Positions 8,666-15,448 of a stretch of DNA of 53,236 nt are shown one piece after another. The stretch covers positions 1-53,236 of the forward strand of contig CACZFM010000015.1 in the NCBI GenBank assembly GCA_902780495.1. The letters are read 5' to 3'. Source of the DNA: an uncultured Bacteroidales bacterium (GTDB lineage Bacteria; Bacteroidota; Bacteroidia; Bacteroidales; Paludibacteraceae). Made by a program: the position numbers and the translations under genes. Numbering within the stretch: position 1 is the stretch's first letter; the number at the start of each line of letters is the position of its first letter. The notes under the pieces are model-generated. The model was not told the DNA's origin, searched no databases, and saw nothing but the letters and a program-made list of their open reading frames with translations.

Positions 8666-9755
8666 AGAATGACTTTACTATTTCAGCAACGTGTTTCATC
8701 TGCTCTTTTGTACCACAGGTAATACGGAAACAATTATGCACGATTGGACTCTGCATCGTGTCACGCACGAAAATATTTCGCTCCGCCAAGTAATGAATCA
8801 ATGCGATCTTCTCTTCATAAGTTTCTAACTGTACCAACACAAAATTACCGAAACTCTCATGTACATGCAACCTCGGTAATTGCTTCGTCTCTTTAATAAA
8901 CCATTTTTTTCCTTCTTCCGTTGCCTGTACGTACTTCCACATATAATCTACATCTTCTAAGGCTGCCTGGGCTGCAGTTTGAGTGATTGTAGATATATTT
9001 TTCGGATTGCGTATACGATTCACAAACTGTACATTCTCTTTTGATGCTATTAGATACCCGAAACGGAAGTTGGCGAGTGCAAAAGCTTTGGACATTGTGC
9101 GCGAAATCAGTAAATTATCGTACCGTAATACTAAATCTTTGGCTGTTACTCCGGAGAATTCTGAATAAGCCTCATCCACCAAGAATAACGTATCCGGGAA
9201 TGTTTGCAGCAAATGCTCTATATAATCTACCGAATGCAAATATCCGGTAGGATTATTCGGATTACATATATACACTACTGCCGGTTCTTTGCTAATAATA
9301 TCTTGCTCAAACCTTTCGGTATTAAATGTAAAATCCTCATTGAACTCCGAGAAGAACACATCTGCTCCATTTGCTTGGCAGGTCAAACGGAAGTTATCGT
9401 ACGATGGTCCCAAAATCATTACTGGATCACCTTCACTAATAAACACCTTACATATATATTCGTGTAGGGCATCCGAGCTGGCAAAATATTGTACATTCTC
9501 TTTGGGTAGTTCCACATAGTTGGCTATGAGTTGTAATAACTTCTCATTGTGAGTAACAGGATACAAATGAAAGAAATCCGGTTGATTAAGCAATTCTTCT
9601 ATGCGTTGCTTTACTAGCGGAGATGGAGCTATTGTGGCCTCGTTCCAATCCAATTTGAGCACATTTTCACGATCTTCCGGCTTAACCGACCAAATAGCAT
9701 GTGAAGCCAACTTATAAGGCCTTATGTTGCGTAAATATTTATTGGGGAACCTCAT
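8655..9755 (-). CDS. HisC/CobD-like PLP-dependent aminotransferase (or decarboxylase)
   Basis: The 366-residue fold-type I PLP enzyme resembles histidinol-phosphate aminotransferase: LDWNEATIAPSP near 35, CNPNNPTGY near 165, VDEAYSEF near 195, the PLP-lysine segment SRTMSKAFALANFRFGY near 220, and a C-terminal FRITCGT that binds substrate phosphate or carboxylate. A HisC of amino-acid biosynthesis would sit with other his genes. Here it overlaps an IspD-type cytidylyltransferase by 4 nt and a HAD phosphatase by 11 nt. HisC-like enzymes in Campylobacter capsule clusters make serinol phosphate or ethanolamine phosphate. A similar role in making an amino-alcohol phosphate for CDP activation is my inference. 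Confidence 0.85.
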   Translation of the reverse strand: MRFPNKYLRNIRPYKLASHAIWSVKPEDRENVLKLDWNEATIAPSPLVKQRIEELLNQPDFFHLYPVTHNEKLLQLIANYVELPKENVQYFASSDALHEYICKVFISEGDPVMILGPSYDNFRLTCQANGADVFFSEFNEDFTFNTERFEQDIISKEPAVVYICNPNNPTGYLHSVDYIEHLLQTFPDTLFLVDEAYSEFSGVTAKDLVLRYDNLLISRTMSKAFALANFRFGYLIASKENVQFVNRIRNPKNISTITQTAAQAALEDVDYMWKYVQATEEGKKWFIKETKQLPRLHVHESFGNFVLVQLETYEEKIALIHYLAERNIFVRDTMQSPIVHNCFRITCGTKEQMKHVAEIVKSFYAG

Positions 9756-10471
9756 ATCTTCTTTGTTTTTTCTATTCTTTCACCATATAACAAATCCTCT
9801 TGAAAGGTGATTTTGCGGTTTGCTTCTTCGCCTTCTACTATATATATCGGCTGTTCAGGCAAATAGCAATGAACAATACCGCAATCGTCGGTTGCCAGAA
9901 ATGAGTGATCGTGCAGGGCTATTGCATAGGCTCGGCTTATCAAGGACAAGCGAAAGGCCTGTGGTGTCTGTGCGCGCATCATTTGTCGGCGATCAGGGAT
10001 AGTTTCCACCACCGATTCTCCATCCTTTTGGCAGATTTGGTACATTGTATCTGTGGCAGGAATCGCGACAGTAACTGCCTCGTACTTTTCCAATGCCAGA
10101 CAGACATCTTGTATGATGCGTGCGCTGACAAACGGTCGTGCTGCATCGTGCAAGAGGACATTCACTTCCTGTGGTTCGTTTTCGGTCAGCCACTGAAGGG
10201 CCTTCAAGCTTGACTCCCATCGTTCTTGTCCGCCAGGGATGATGGTCAGTAGTTTTTTCCAATCGTTGGAAGCTTTCATCCTTTCTGCTTGTTCGATGTA
10301 AGCGCGATGCATCACAATGAGAATACCATCAATTTTCTCTGCACATTCGAAGGCATCGACGGCGTGTGCCAAGATGGTTTTCTTGTCGGCTAAGGGCAGT
10401 AGTTGCTTTGGCAGTTCTCCGCCAAGGCGATTCCCGCTGCCTCCTGCTAATATGACGGCTATGTTTTTCAT
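9752..10471 (-). CDS. IspD/TarI-family cytidylyltransferase
   Basis: The 239-residue protein has the nucleotidyltransferase start AVILAGGSGNRLG followed by LPKQLLPL, the HDAARPF motif near 108, RAQTPQAF near 163 and NRKITFQEDL near 220, in line with IspD (MEP cytidylyltransferase) and TarI (ribitol-5-phosphate cytidylyltransferase). It transfers CMP from CTP to a phosphorylated alcohol. Its place between polymer genes, with 4-nt overlaps on both sides, suggests it makes a CDP-activated unit for the glycerophosphotransferase-like protein. The housekeeping ispD role cannot be excluded from sequence alone. Confidence 0.85.
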   Translation of the reverse strand: MKNIAVILAGGSGNRLGGELPKQLLPLADKKTILAHAVDAFECAEKIDGILIVMHRAYIEQAERMKASNDWKKLLTIIPGGQERWESSLKALQWLTENEPQEVNVLLHDAARPFVSARIIQDVCLALEKYEAVTVAIPATDTMYQICQKDGESVVETIPDRRQMMRAQTPQAFRLSLISRAYAIALHDHSFLATDDCGIVHCYLPEQPIYIVEGEEANRKITFQEDLLYGERIEKTKKI

Positions 10472-10752
10472 TTTGTCTGTTCTTGTAGCAACGCTCTCAG
10501 TCGTTGCATTTGGTTACCCACTACATCATCATCGGGCATTGAGGGCAACATCCGTTCCATGGCAAGTAGTATCTTATGGGCTTCATCGGTACGGCCTTCT
10601 TCTACGCGCAACTGCAGCACATCGCTGGCGCACCAGAACATGCATAGTGTTGTGTATTTGCCATGATGCACTTTGTACCGTTCACGGATAAGGTTATAGG
10701 CTTCTTCCACGTGACCTTGTTTTCGTAATTCAAAGATTTCGCGTACTTCCAC
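10468..10752 (-). CDS. Small TPR-like protein; start must lie downstream of the promoter
   Basis: The open frame extends to an ATG at 10824, but that ATG lies inside the -33 box of a clear promoter (10794-10825), so the real start is downstream. In-frame candidates are TTG at 10785 and GTG at 10752; I chose GTG because it leaves a leader of about 36 nt and starts just before the helix EVREIFELRKQGH. The resulting 94-residue protein is helical, with two TPR-like helix pairs (HVEEAYNLIRERY and EEGRTDEAHKIL). Function unknown; perhaps a scaffold. It overlaps the cytidylyltransferase gene by 4 nt and heads the operon. Confidence 0.65.
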   Translation of the reverse strand: MEVREIFELRKQGHVEEAYNLIRERYKVHHGKYTTLCMFWCASDVLQLRVEEGRTDEAHKILLAMERMLPSMPDDDVVGNQMQRLRALLQEQTK

Positions 10753-10793
10753 TTTATGAATTATGCCTTCAATTTTCGTTTTCAAATCGCCTG

Positions 10794-10825
10794 CAAAAGT
10801 ACAACAAAAATTGCACATACGCAAA
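10794..10825 (-). promoter_or_regulatory. Promoter of the surface-polymer operon
   Basis: TTTG (10825-10822), a 20-nt spacer and TACTTTTG (10801-10794) match the Bacteroidota consensus exactly. Transcription should begin near 10788. No other promoter is visible before the GT2 gene, so all seven genes probably share this one. Confidence 0.85.
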
Positions 10826-10830
10826 TTTTG

Positions 10831-10958
10831 GAATGATTTTTTGTCAAATCGAACATAGTTTGATGTTTTTAGTCGTTACTTCCGGCATTTATGCTCGCAT
10901 AAAGTGATGGGAGTAACGGCTAAAAAACAAAGTGCTTTGCACTGACAAAAAATCATTC
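10831..10958. repeat. 128-bp nested inverted-repeat element
   Basis: Perfect 16-bp arms GAATGATTTTTTGTCA (10831-10846) and its complement (10943-10958) enclose 96 bp. Inside, TAGTCGTTACT and AGTAACGGCTA pair at 10 of 11 positions, and TTTATGC-TC-GCATAAA forms the tip. The left arm starts 6 bp from the -33 box of the polymer operon. It has the shape of a small MITE-like element or a long bidirectional hairpin. The arms do not flank the promoter, so it is not a classic invertible promoter. Confidence 0.6.
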
Positions 10959-11183
10959 TGAAACAACCTGTGTATGCCTCGCAGGACGCGAACGTTCTTT
11001 CGGCGGGACCCTGCGCTATAAGGCAGCAGGGAGGGCCGAAATACTACAAAAACTGCGTCCGAAGGTACTACAAATATTTGTCCCATAAGGCGCGGCGACG
11101 GGCAACATAAAAACAGAACGCAAAGCGTTAACAAAAAAGATAGAAAAATATCCCTGTGTATACCCGGCAGGATGCGAACGTAC
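10931..11183. repeat. Duplicated 67-nt unit with a small hairpin (10931-10997 and 11117-11183)
   Basis: Each copy has a 13-nt hairpin, a 23-nt A-rich spacer and a 31-nt block starting CCTGTGTAT and ending in GCGAACGT-x-C (26 of 31 positions identical). The hairpins are AGTGC-TTT-GCACT and AACGC-AAA-GCGTT: same size, different bases. Copies are 186 bp apart. No protein is credible here. A separate perfect palindrome, GCTCGCG-AA-CGCGAGC, lies at 11198-11213. Confidence 0.6.
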
Positions 11184-11228
11184 AACAAAAATACACCGCT
11201 CGCGAACGCGAGCAATTCCCGTATAACC

Positions 11229-11283
11229 ATTAGGCTATTATTAGGTTATTATTGGGTGATTATTGGGTTATTAGTAGGTTATT
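11229..11283. repeat. Tandem array, 5 units of 11 bp (ATTAGGTTATT)
   Basis: Units begin at 11229, 11240, 11251, 11262 and 11273: ATTAGGCTATT, ATTAGGTTATT, ATTGGGTGATT, ATTGGGTTATT, AGTAGGTTATT. It lies between the tRNA terminator and the duplicated 67-nt units, in non-coding DNA. Confidence 0.85.
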
Positions 11284-11372
11284 CAGCCAACGAAAAGCAG
11301 AGGAAATCAATCCATTAATACCACCAGGTCTTCCCAACAATAAGTGGAATACTCGACTTACGCCGATGGGCA

Positions 11373-11409
11373 AACAAAAAGTGACTGCGATTTTACTCAT
11401 CAGTCACTT
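11373..11409 (-). terminator. Intrinsic terminator after tRNA-Pro
   Basis: On the minus strand AAGTGACTG (11409-11401) pairs perfectly with CAGTCACTT (11387-11379) across a 13-nt loop and runs into TTTTGTTTG. It lies directly after the tRNA gene and would end the araC-tRNA transcript. Confidence 0.85.
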
Positions 11410-11413
11410 GATG

Positions 11414-11486
11414 TCGAGAAGAGGCGACTCGAACGCCCGACCCCCACGTCCCGAACGTGGTGCGCTACCAACTGCGCTACTTCTCG
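11414..11486 (-). tRNA. tRNA-Pro (anticodon CGG)
   Basis: A 73-nt cloverleaf: acceptor CGAGAAG/CTTCTCG with discriminator A, D-stem GCGC/GCGC with loop AGTTGGTA, anticodon stem CCACG/CGTGG with loop TTCGGGA (anticodon CGG), 5-nt variable region GGGTC, and T-arm GGGCG-TTCGAGT-CGCCT. CCA is not encoded. It starts 23 nt after the araC stop on the same strand with no promoter of its own, so it may be processed from that transcript. Confidence 0.97.
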
Positions 11487-11509
11487 TTATGTGTCGCTTC
11501 CCGTCACAC

Positions 11510-12355
11510 TTATCCGTTACTGCGGTAGGATTTTGGTGTTTGCCCTGTACGCGCTTTGAAAAAGCGGTTGAACAAAGCCACATCCTCAAATCCTAATGAT
11601 TGGGCTATTTCCTTGATGGGCAACTGCGTTATTTTCAGTTGAGCCTTTGCATCAGTAAGGATAGCATCATTGATAACCTCTCCCGCTGTGCGCCCGCTGA
11701 CCTGCTTAACCATACTGCAGAGATGGGGCATGGTAAGGTGCATTGCCTCGGCGTAATGAACTACGTGATGCCATTGTGCGTAATGATCCATCACAAGGCG
11801 AGTGTATTCCTGATAGATGGCTGTCTTGCGATCCTGCGGACGAACCAGATAATCATCTTGTGTCTTGGCATACGATGCGTAAGACGTCTGCAGGAGGTTG
11901 AAGACATGTATCATCTTCTCCGAGGTAAGCATCGCAGGTGTCACGTTCATGGCTTTGAGCATCAACTCCGCCATTCCCTGCAGGACTTCACAATGCTCAT
12001 CTTCCAAATGAAGAATGGGACTGTGCAGTTGCAGTGCATCCAGCGACATGCGGTTACCAAATGTGTGTTTGTCCAAAAATGCAGAAGAGAACAGAATGTA
12101 ATACACTTTCGCATCTGGAGAGAACTTGTGTATCAACAGAAAACTACCGGGTTCCAACAAAAGAACATCGTTCTTCTTAAAGTTGTACTGCGTGATATTA
12201 ATCGTTGCCTTTGCGCTTCCATTTGCCATCAATGCGTACACTCCGCACTTGATTTTACATGGGAACCGACCGTATTCGTTCATTACCTTCCCGCTGGCAT
12301 CACCAATCAGGAAATCGACCGGACAGTCAATCAAAGGTATGTTCTGATCCTGCAT
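11510..12355 (-). CDS. AraC-family transcriptional regulator
   Basis: The 281-residue protein has an N-terminal cupin-like sensing region (about 1-150) and a C-terminal pair of helix-turn-helix motifs. The first lies around 205-230, and the second has the family signature from IKEIAQSLGFEDVALFNRFF to the end (TGQTPKSYR). Such proteins bind DNA and usually activate nearby or stress and nutrient genes. The effector is unknown. It has its own promoter (12380-12411) and sits after the M13 peptidase gene on the same strand, with tRNA-Pro immediately downstream. Confidence 0.93.
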   Translation of the reverse strand: MQDQNIPLIDCPVDFLIGDASGKVMNEYGRFPCKIKCGVYALMANGSAKATINITQYNFKKNDVLLLEPGSFLLIHKFSPDAKVYYILFSSAFLDKHTFGNRMSLDALQLHSPILHLEDEHCEVLQGMAELMLKAMNVTPAMLTSEKMIHVFNLLQTSYASYAKTQDDYLVRPQDRKTAIYQEYTRLVMDHYAQWHHVVHYAEAMHLTMPHLCSMVKQVSGRTAGEVINDAILTDAKAQLKITQLPIKEIAQSLGFEDVALFNRFFKARTGQTPKSYRSNG

Positions 12356-12379
12356 ACTTCGTTTTTACGTAAGCGGCTG

Positions 12380-12411
12380 CAAAAGTACTGCTTTTTTTTG
12401 ACATGACCAAA
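12380..12411 (-). promoter_or_regulatory. Promoter of the araC gene
   Basis: TTTG (12411-12408), a 20-nt spacer and TACTTTTG (12387-12380) give a leader of about 20 nt before the ATG at 12355. Confidence 0.85.
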
Positions 12412-12455
12412 TTTTTCGGCAGAAATTTTGCAAACCGCTTGCATTTTATGTGTTT

Positions 12456-14477
12456 TTACCAGATGCTCACACGGCTTTCGGGTGCTAGATAGAGCGGGGA
12501 ACTTTCATCCACATTCCATGCCTGATACCATGCGGCGATATGGGGTAGGGCACCGTTTACGCGCCAGCGACCCAATGAGTGGGGGTCGGATTTGGTGCGG
12601 TGAACAATTTCTTCATCTCGGATATTGCATGCCCAAACATTTGCGTATGCAAGGAAGAAACGTTGCGCCGGAGTATAGGTGTCACCGTCTGAGGCAAACG
12701 GGTCGGCGTTTTTAGATGCCATTTTCTCAGAGAGAGCCTGGAACGATATCTGCAATCCGCCATGGTCGGCGATGTTTTCGCCAAGTGTGAACGAACCATT
12801 GGCATGTAATCCGGGAGCCACTTCGATGCCATCGAAATATTTGCGCATAACGTCCGTACGGGCATCAAAACGTGCTTTGTCATCAGCAGTCCACCAATTG
12901 TTCAGGTTGCCGTCTTTATCAAATTGGCAGCCTTGGTCATCAAATCCGTGTGTCATTTCATGGCCAATCACAACGCCTATTGCGCCATAATTGAATGCAT
13001 CATCTGCCGACATGTCAAAGAACGGATATTGCAGAATACCGGCAGGGAAGCATATTTCGTTTGTGGCAGGATTGTAATAGGCGTTCACCGTTTGTGGAGT
13101 CATATACCATTTCATGCGGTCAACGGGTTTTCCGAGATAACTAAGTGAATAGTCCTGCTCAAATTTAGCGGAGCGCATCAAGTTCTCATAATACGATATG
13201 GCTGGGTCAATATCAAGAGCTGTGTAATCACGCCATGTGTCAGGATAACCCACTTTGATAAGCATGGTTTCAAGTTTCTCGTGTGCACGCATCTTTGTGG
13301 TATCCGACATCCACTCCAATGCATCAATACGATGTCCAAGTGCCGTTTGCAGGTTCTTTACTAAATCTACCATGCGTTGCTTATTCTTTTCGGGGAAGTA
13401 TTTCTTTACATACATTTGTCCGACAGCCTCACCCATAGAGCCATCTACGATGTTGGTGGCGCGTTTCCAAAGGGGCATAGGCTCCTGACGGCCGGTCAAA
13501 GTGCGGCCAAAGAAATCGAATGATTCGGCGAAGAAATCGGATGACAAGTAACTGGTGGCACCATGTAGCACTTGCCATGTAAACAAAGTCTTCAGGTCTT
13601 CCAATGGTTCTTCAGCCAGCATACGCCCTACTTCCTGCAAGTGACCGGTTTGACCGATTGAAATAGAGTCAATGTTCACACCGAATTCGGCAAAATAGAC
13701 GTTCCAATCTATTTCTGGTACTAACGCCTGCAAATCTGCAACGGACATCTTGTTGTAGTTAGCAACAGGGTCACGCAGTTCAACGTTCGATTTCGCAGCC
13801 TTTGCCAAACGTGTCTCCATGCGTAGTACGGTGGTTGCAGCCTCATCTGTATGGTCAAATCCGGCAAGGCCGAAGATGTTTGAAATGTGCTTGAGATATG
13901 CTTTGCGAATGGATACAGTGCGTTCGTCATTATCCACATAGTAGTCGCGTTGTCCGAGAGCGAACCCTGCCTGATATTCGTTCAAGATATTCATGGAAGA
14001 ATTCATGGCATCGGCATCCACGTACAATGCGAACAGACCAAACTCCATAGCTCCTCCGAGAATTTTGGATAGTTCGTTGCGGTTTTGTATGGCTTGAATG
14101 GAAGCGAGAGTGTTTTGCAACGGGCGAATGCCTTCGTTGTCACGACGGGCTGTATCCATGGCAAGATTATACAGGTCGCCTATCTTTTGCTCAATGCTTC
14201 CTTGTGGATGAGTGGTAGCGGCAATCTCTTTGATAAGGGAGTTCACTTGTTCCAGATTTTGTTGTCCCAATGCATCGAAAGTGCCGTATCGGGAGAACTC
14301 GGCAGGAATAGGATTGGCTGCCTGCCATCCGCCGGTGGCGAACTGGAAGAAATCTTGTTGGGGAACGATGGTGGTATCAAGATTGGCAGTATTGATACCT
14401 GTGGACAATTGGGGATGATTACATGCTGTAGTCATAATGGTCAGTGCCGCCAGTGCAGCAAAGATTGTTTTGTTCAT
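12456..14477 (-). CDS. M13 family zinc metallopeptidase, lipoprotein (PepO/neprilysin-like)
   Basis: The open frame extends to 14582, but the ATG at 14477 opens a signal peptide with a lipobox (IMTTAC, Cys19) and overlaps the trxB stop by 4 nt (ATGA), so it is the start. The 673-residue enzyme has the M13 N-terminal domain and, near 505, the zinc motif GHEMTH, with the third ligand in ENIADHGG about 60 residues later. NAYYNPATNEICFPAGIL precedes the zinc site as in the family, and the protein ends VSIW. It is predicted to be a lipid-anchored peptidase in the envelope. It is the last gene of a twelve-gene run. Confidence 0.95.
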   Translation of the reverse strand: MNKTIFAALAALTIMTTACNHPQLSTGINTANLDTTIVPQQDFFQFATGGWQAANPIPAEFSRYGTFDALGQQNLEQVNSLIKEIAATTHPQGSIEQKIGDLYNLAMDTARRDNEGIRPLQNTLASIQAIQNRNELSKILGGAMEFGLFALYVDADAMNSSMNILNEYQAGFALGQRDYYVDNDERTVSIRKAYLKHISNIFGLAGFDHTDEAATTVLRMETRLAKAAKSNVELRDPVANYNKMSVADLQALVPEIDWNVYFAEFGVNIDSISIGQTGHLQEVGRMLAEEPLEDLKTLFTWQVLHGATSYLSSDFFAESFDFFGRTLTGRQEPMPLWKRATNIVDGSMGEAVGQMYVKKYFPEKNKQRMVDLVKNLQTALGHRIDALEWMSDTTKMRAHEKLETMLIKVGYPDTWRDYTALDIDPAISYYENLMRSAKFEQDYSLSYLGKPVDRMKWYMTPQTVNAYYNPATNEICFPAGILQYPFFDMSADDAFNYGAIGVVIGHEMTHGFDDQGCQFDKDGNLNNWWTADDKARFDARTDVMRKYFDGIEVAPGLHANGSFTLGENIADHGGLQISFQALSEKMASKNADPFASDGDTYTPAQRFFLAYANVWACNIRDEEIVHRTKSDPHSLGRWRVNGALPHIAAWYQAWNVDESSPLYLAPESRVSIW

Positions 14478-15427
14478 ACTTTTATAGTTGTTAGTGTTTT
14501 GATATATTTGTCGGCCTCCATAGCCGCCTTGCATCCTGCAGCCGCGGCTACCACTGCCTGACGATATCGCGGGTCGGCACAATCACCTGCTGCATAGACG
14601 CCTGCGATATTGGTACAAGGTGTGTCGCCTTGTACACGGATGTATCCGTCGCTATCTAATTCCAAATAATCCTTGAAGATATCGGTGTTGGGTGTGTGCC
14701 CGATAGCAAGGAAAAAACCGTCAATATCAATGTGGCGCAACTGCTCATCGGTTTCTCCTTTTCGGAAGATGAGATCAGCACCCTGCACCTTGTTTTCACC
14801 GGTCAGGCGTAGCGTGTTGTGCTCGAAGAGAACTTCAATCTTTGGATTTCCAAGCACACGCTTTTGCATGATATCCGTCGCGCGGAGGTAGGGTTTACGG
14901 ACAATGAGATATACTTTTTGGCAAATGCCGGCTAAATATTCTGCCTCGCCGCAGGCAGTATCCCCTCCTCCAACAACGGCTACAGTCTTGTTTCGATAGA
15001 AAAAACCATCGCAAGTGGCACAAGCCGACACACCGCGTCCGCGATACGTCTTTTCGCTTTCGATACCCAGGAAGCGCGCAGAAGCACCGGTGGCAATAAT
15101 GACCGTATCGGCAGTGTATTCATTGGAATCTTCCACCCACACTTTTTTAGGTGTGGAAGAAAAATCGACTTTCGTGACAGTTCCTTCGATAAATTGTGTT
15201 CCGAACCGTTCGGCCTGACGCCGGAGATCTGTCATCATTTGAAACGGCTCTACACCATCCGGGTAGCCGGGGAAATTCTCCACTTCGGTAGTAATCATCA
15301 GTTGCCCGCCCTGTTGTGGCCCGTCAATTAGCAAGGGTTGCATATTGGCACGTGCTGCGTAGATAGCCGCCGTGTATCCGGCCGGGCCGGAACCGATAAT
15401 AAGACATTGTGTGTGGTTCATATTCAA
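14474..15427 (-). CDS. trxB: Thioredoxin-disulfide reductase
   Basis: The 317-residue flavoprotein passes electrons from NADPH to thioredoxin. It shows the FAD-binding GSGPAGYTAAIYAARA near 12, the redox pair CATC near 134-137, the NADPH-binding GGGDTACGEA near 155, and the second FAD motif AGDCADPRYRQ near 285. Length and order are those of low-molecular-weight bacterial TrxR. It lies 21 nt after ctpA and overlaps the M13 peptidase gene by 4 nt. Confidence 0.96.
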   Translation of the reverse strand: MNMNHTQCLIIGSGPAGYTAAIYAARANMQPLLIDGPQQGGQLMITTEVENFPGYPDGVEPFQMMTDLRRQAERFGTQFIEGTVTKVDFSSTPKKVWVEDSNEYTADTVIIATGASARFLGIESEKTYRGRGVSACATCDGFFYRNKTVAVVGGGDTACGEAEYLAGICQKVYLIVRKPYLRATDIMQKRVLGNPKIEVLFEHNTLRLTGENKVQGADLIFRKGETDEQLRHIDIDGFFLAIGHTPNTDIFKDYLELDSDGYIRVQGDTPCTNIAGVYAAGDCADPRYRQAVVAAAAGCKAAMEADKYIKTLTTIKV

Positions 15428-15448
15428 TAGAAATGACAGATTGAATGG

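Noticed and set aside
9752..10471. Assigning the gene symbol ispD
   Set aside because: IspD and TarI share the visible motifs, and the operon context favours a polymer role; a symbol would overstate what can be seen.
10831..10958. Invertible promoter (phase-variable capsule switch)
   Set aside because: The 16-bp inverted repeats do not flank the promoter at 10794-10825, and no TAnnTTTG box lies between them; no invertase gene is in the window.
10889..11230. 113-codon minus-strand frame in the repeat-rich gap
   Set aside because: It is built from the duplicated 67-nt units (the repeated VRxLxGIHR segments are the same DNA repeat read twice) and has no promoter or homology that I recognise.
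14478..14582. N-terminal extension of the M13 peptidase to the ATG at 14582
   Set aside because: The extension overlaps trxB by about 100 bp and would bury the lipoprotein signal that starts at 14477.
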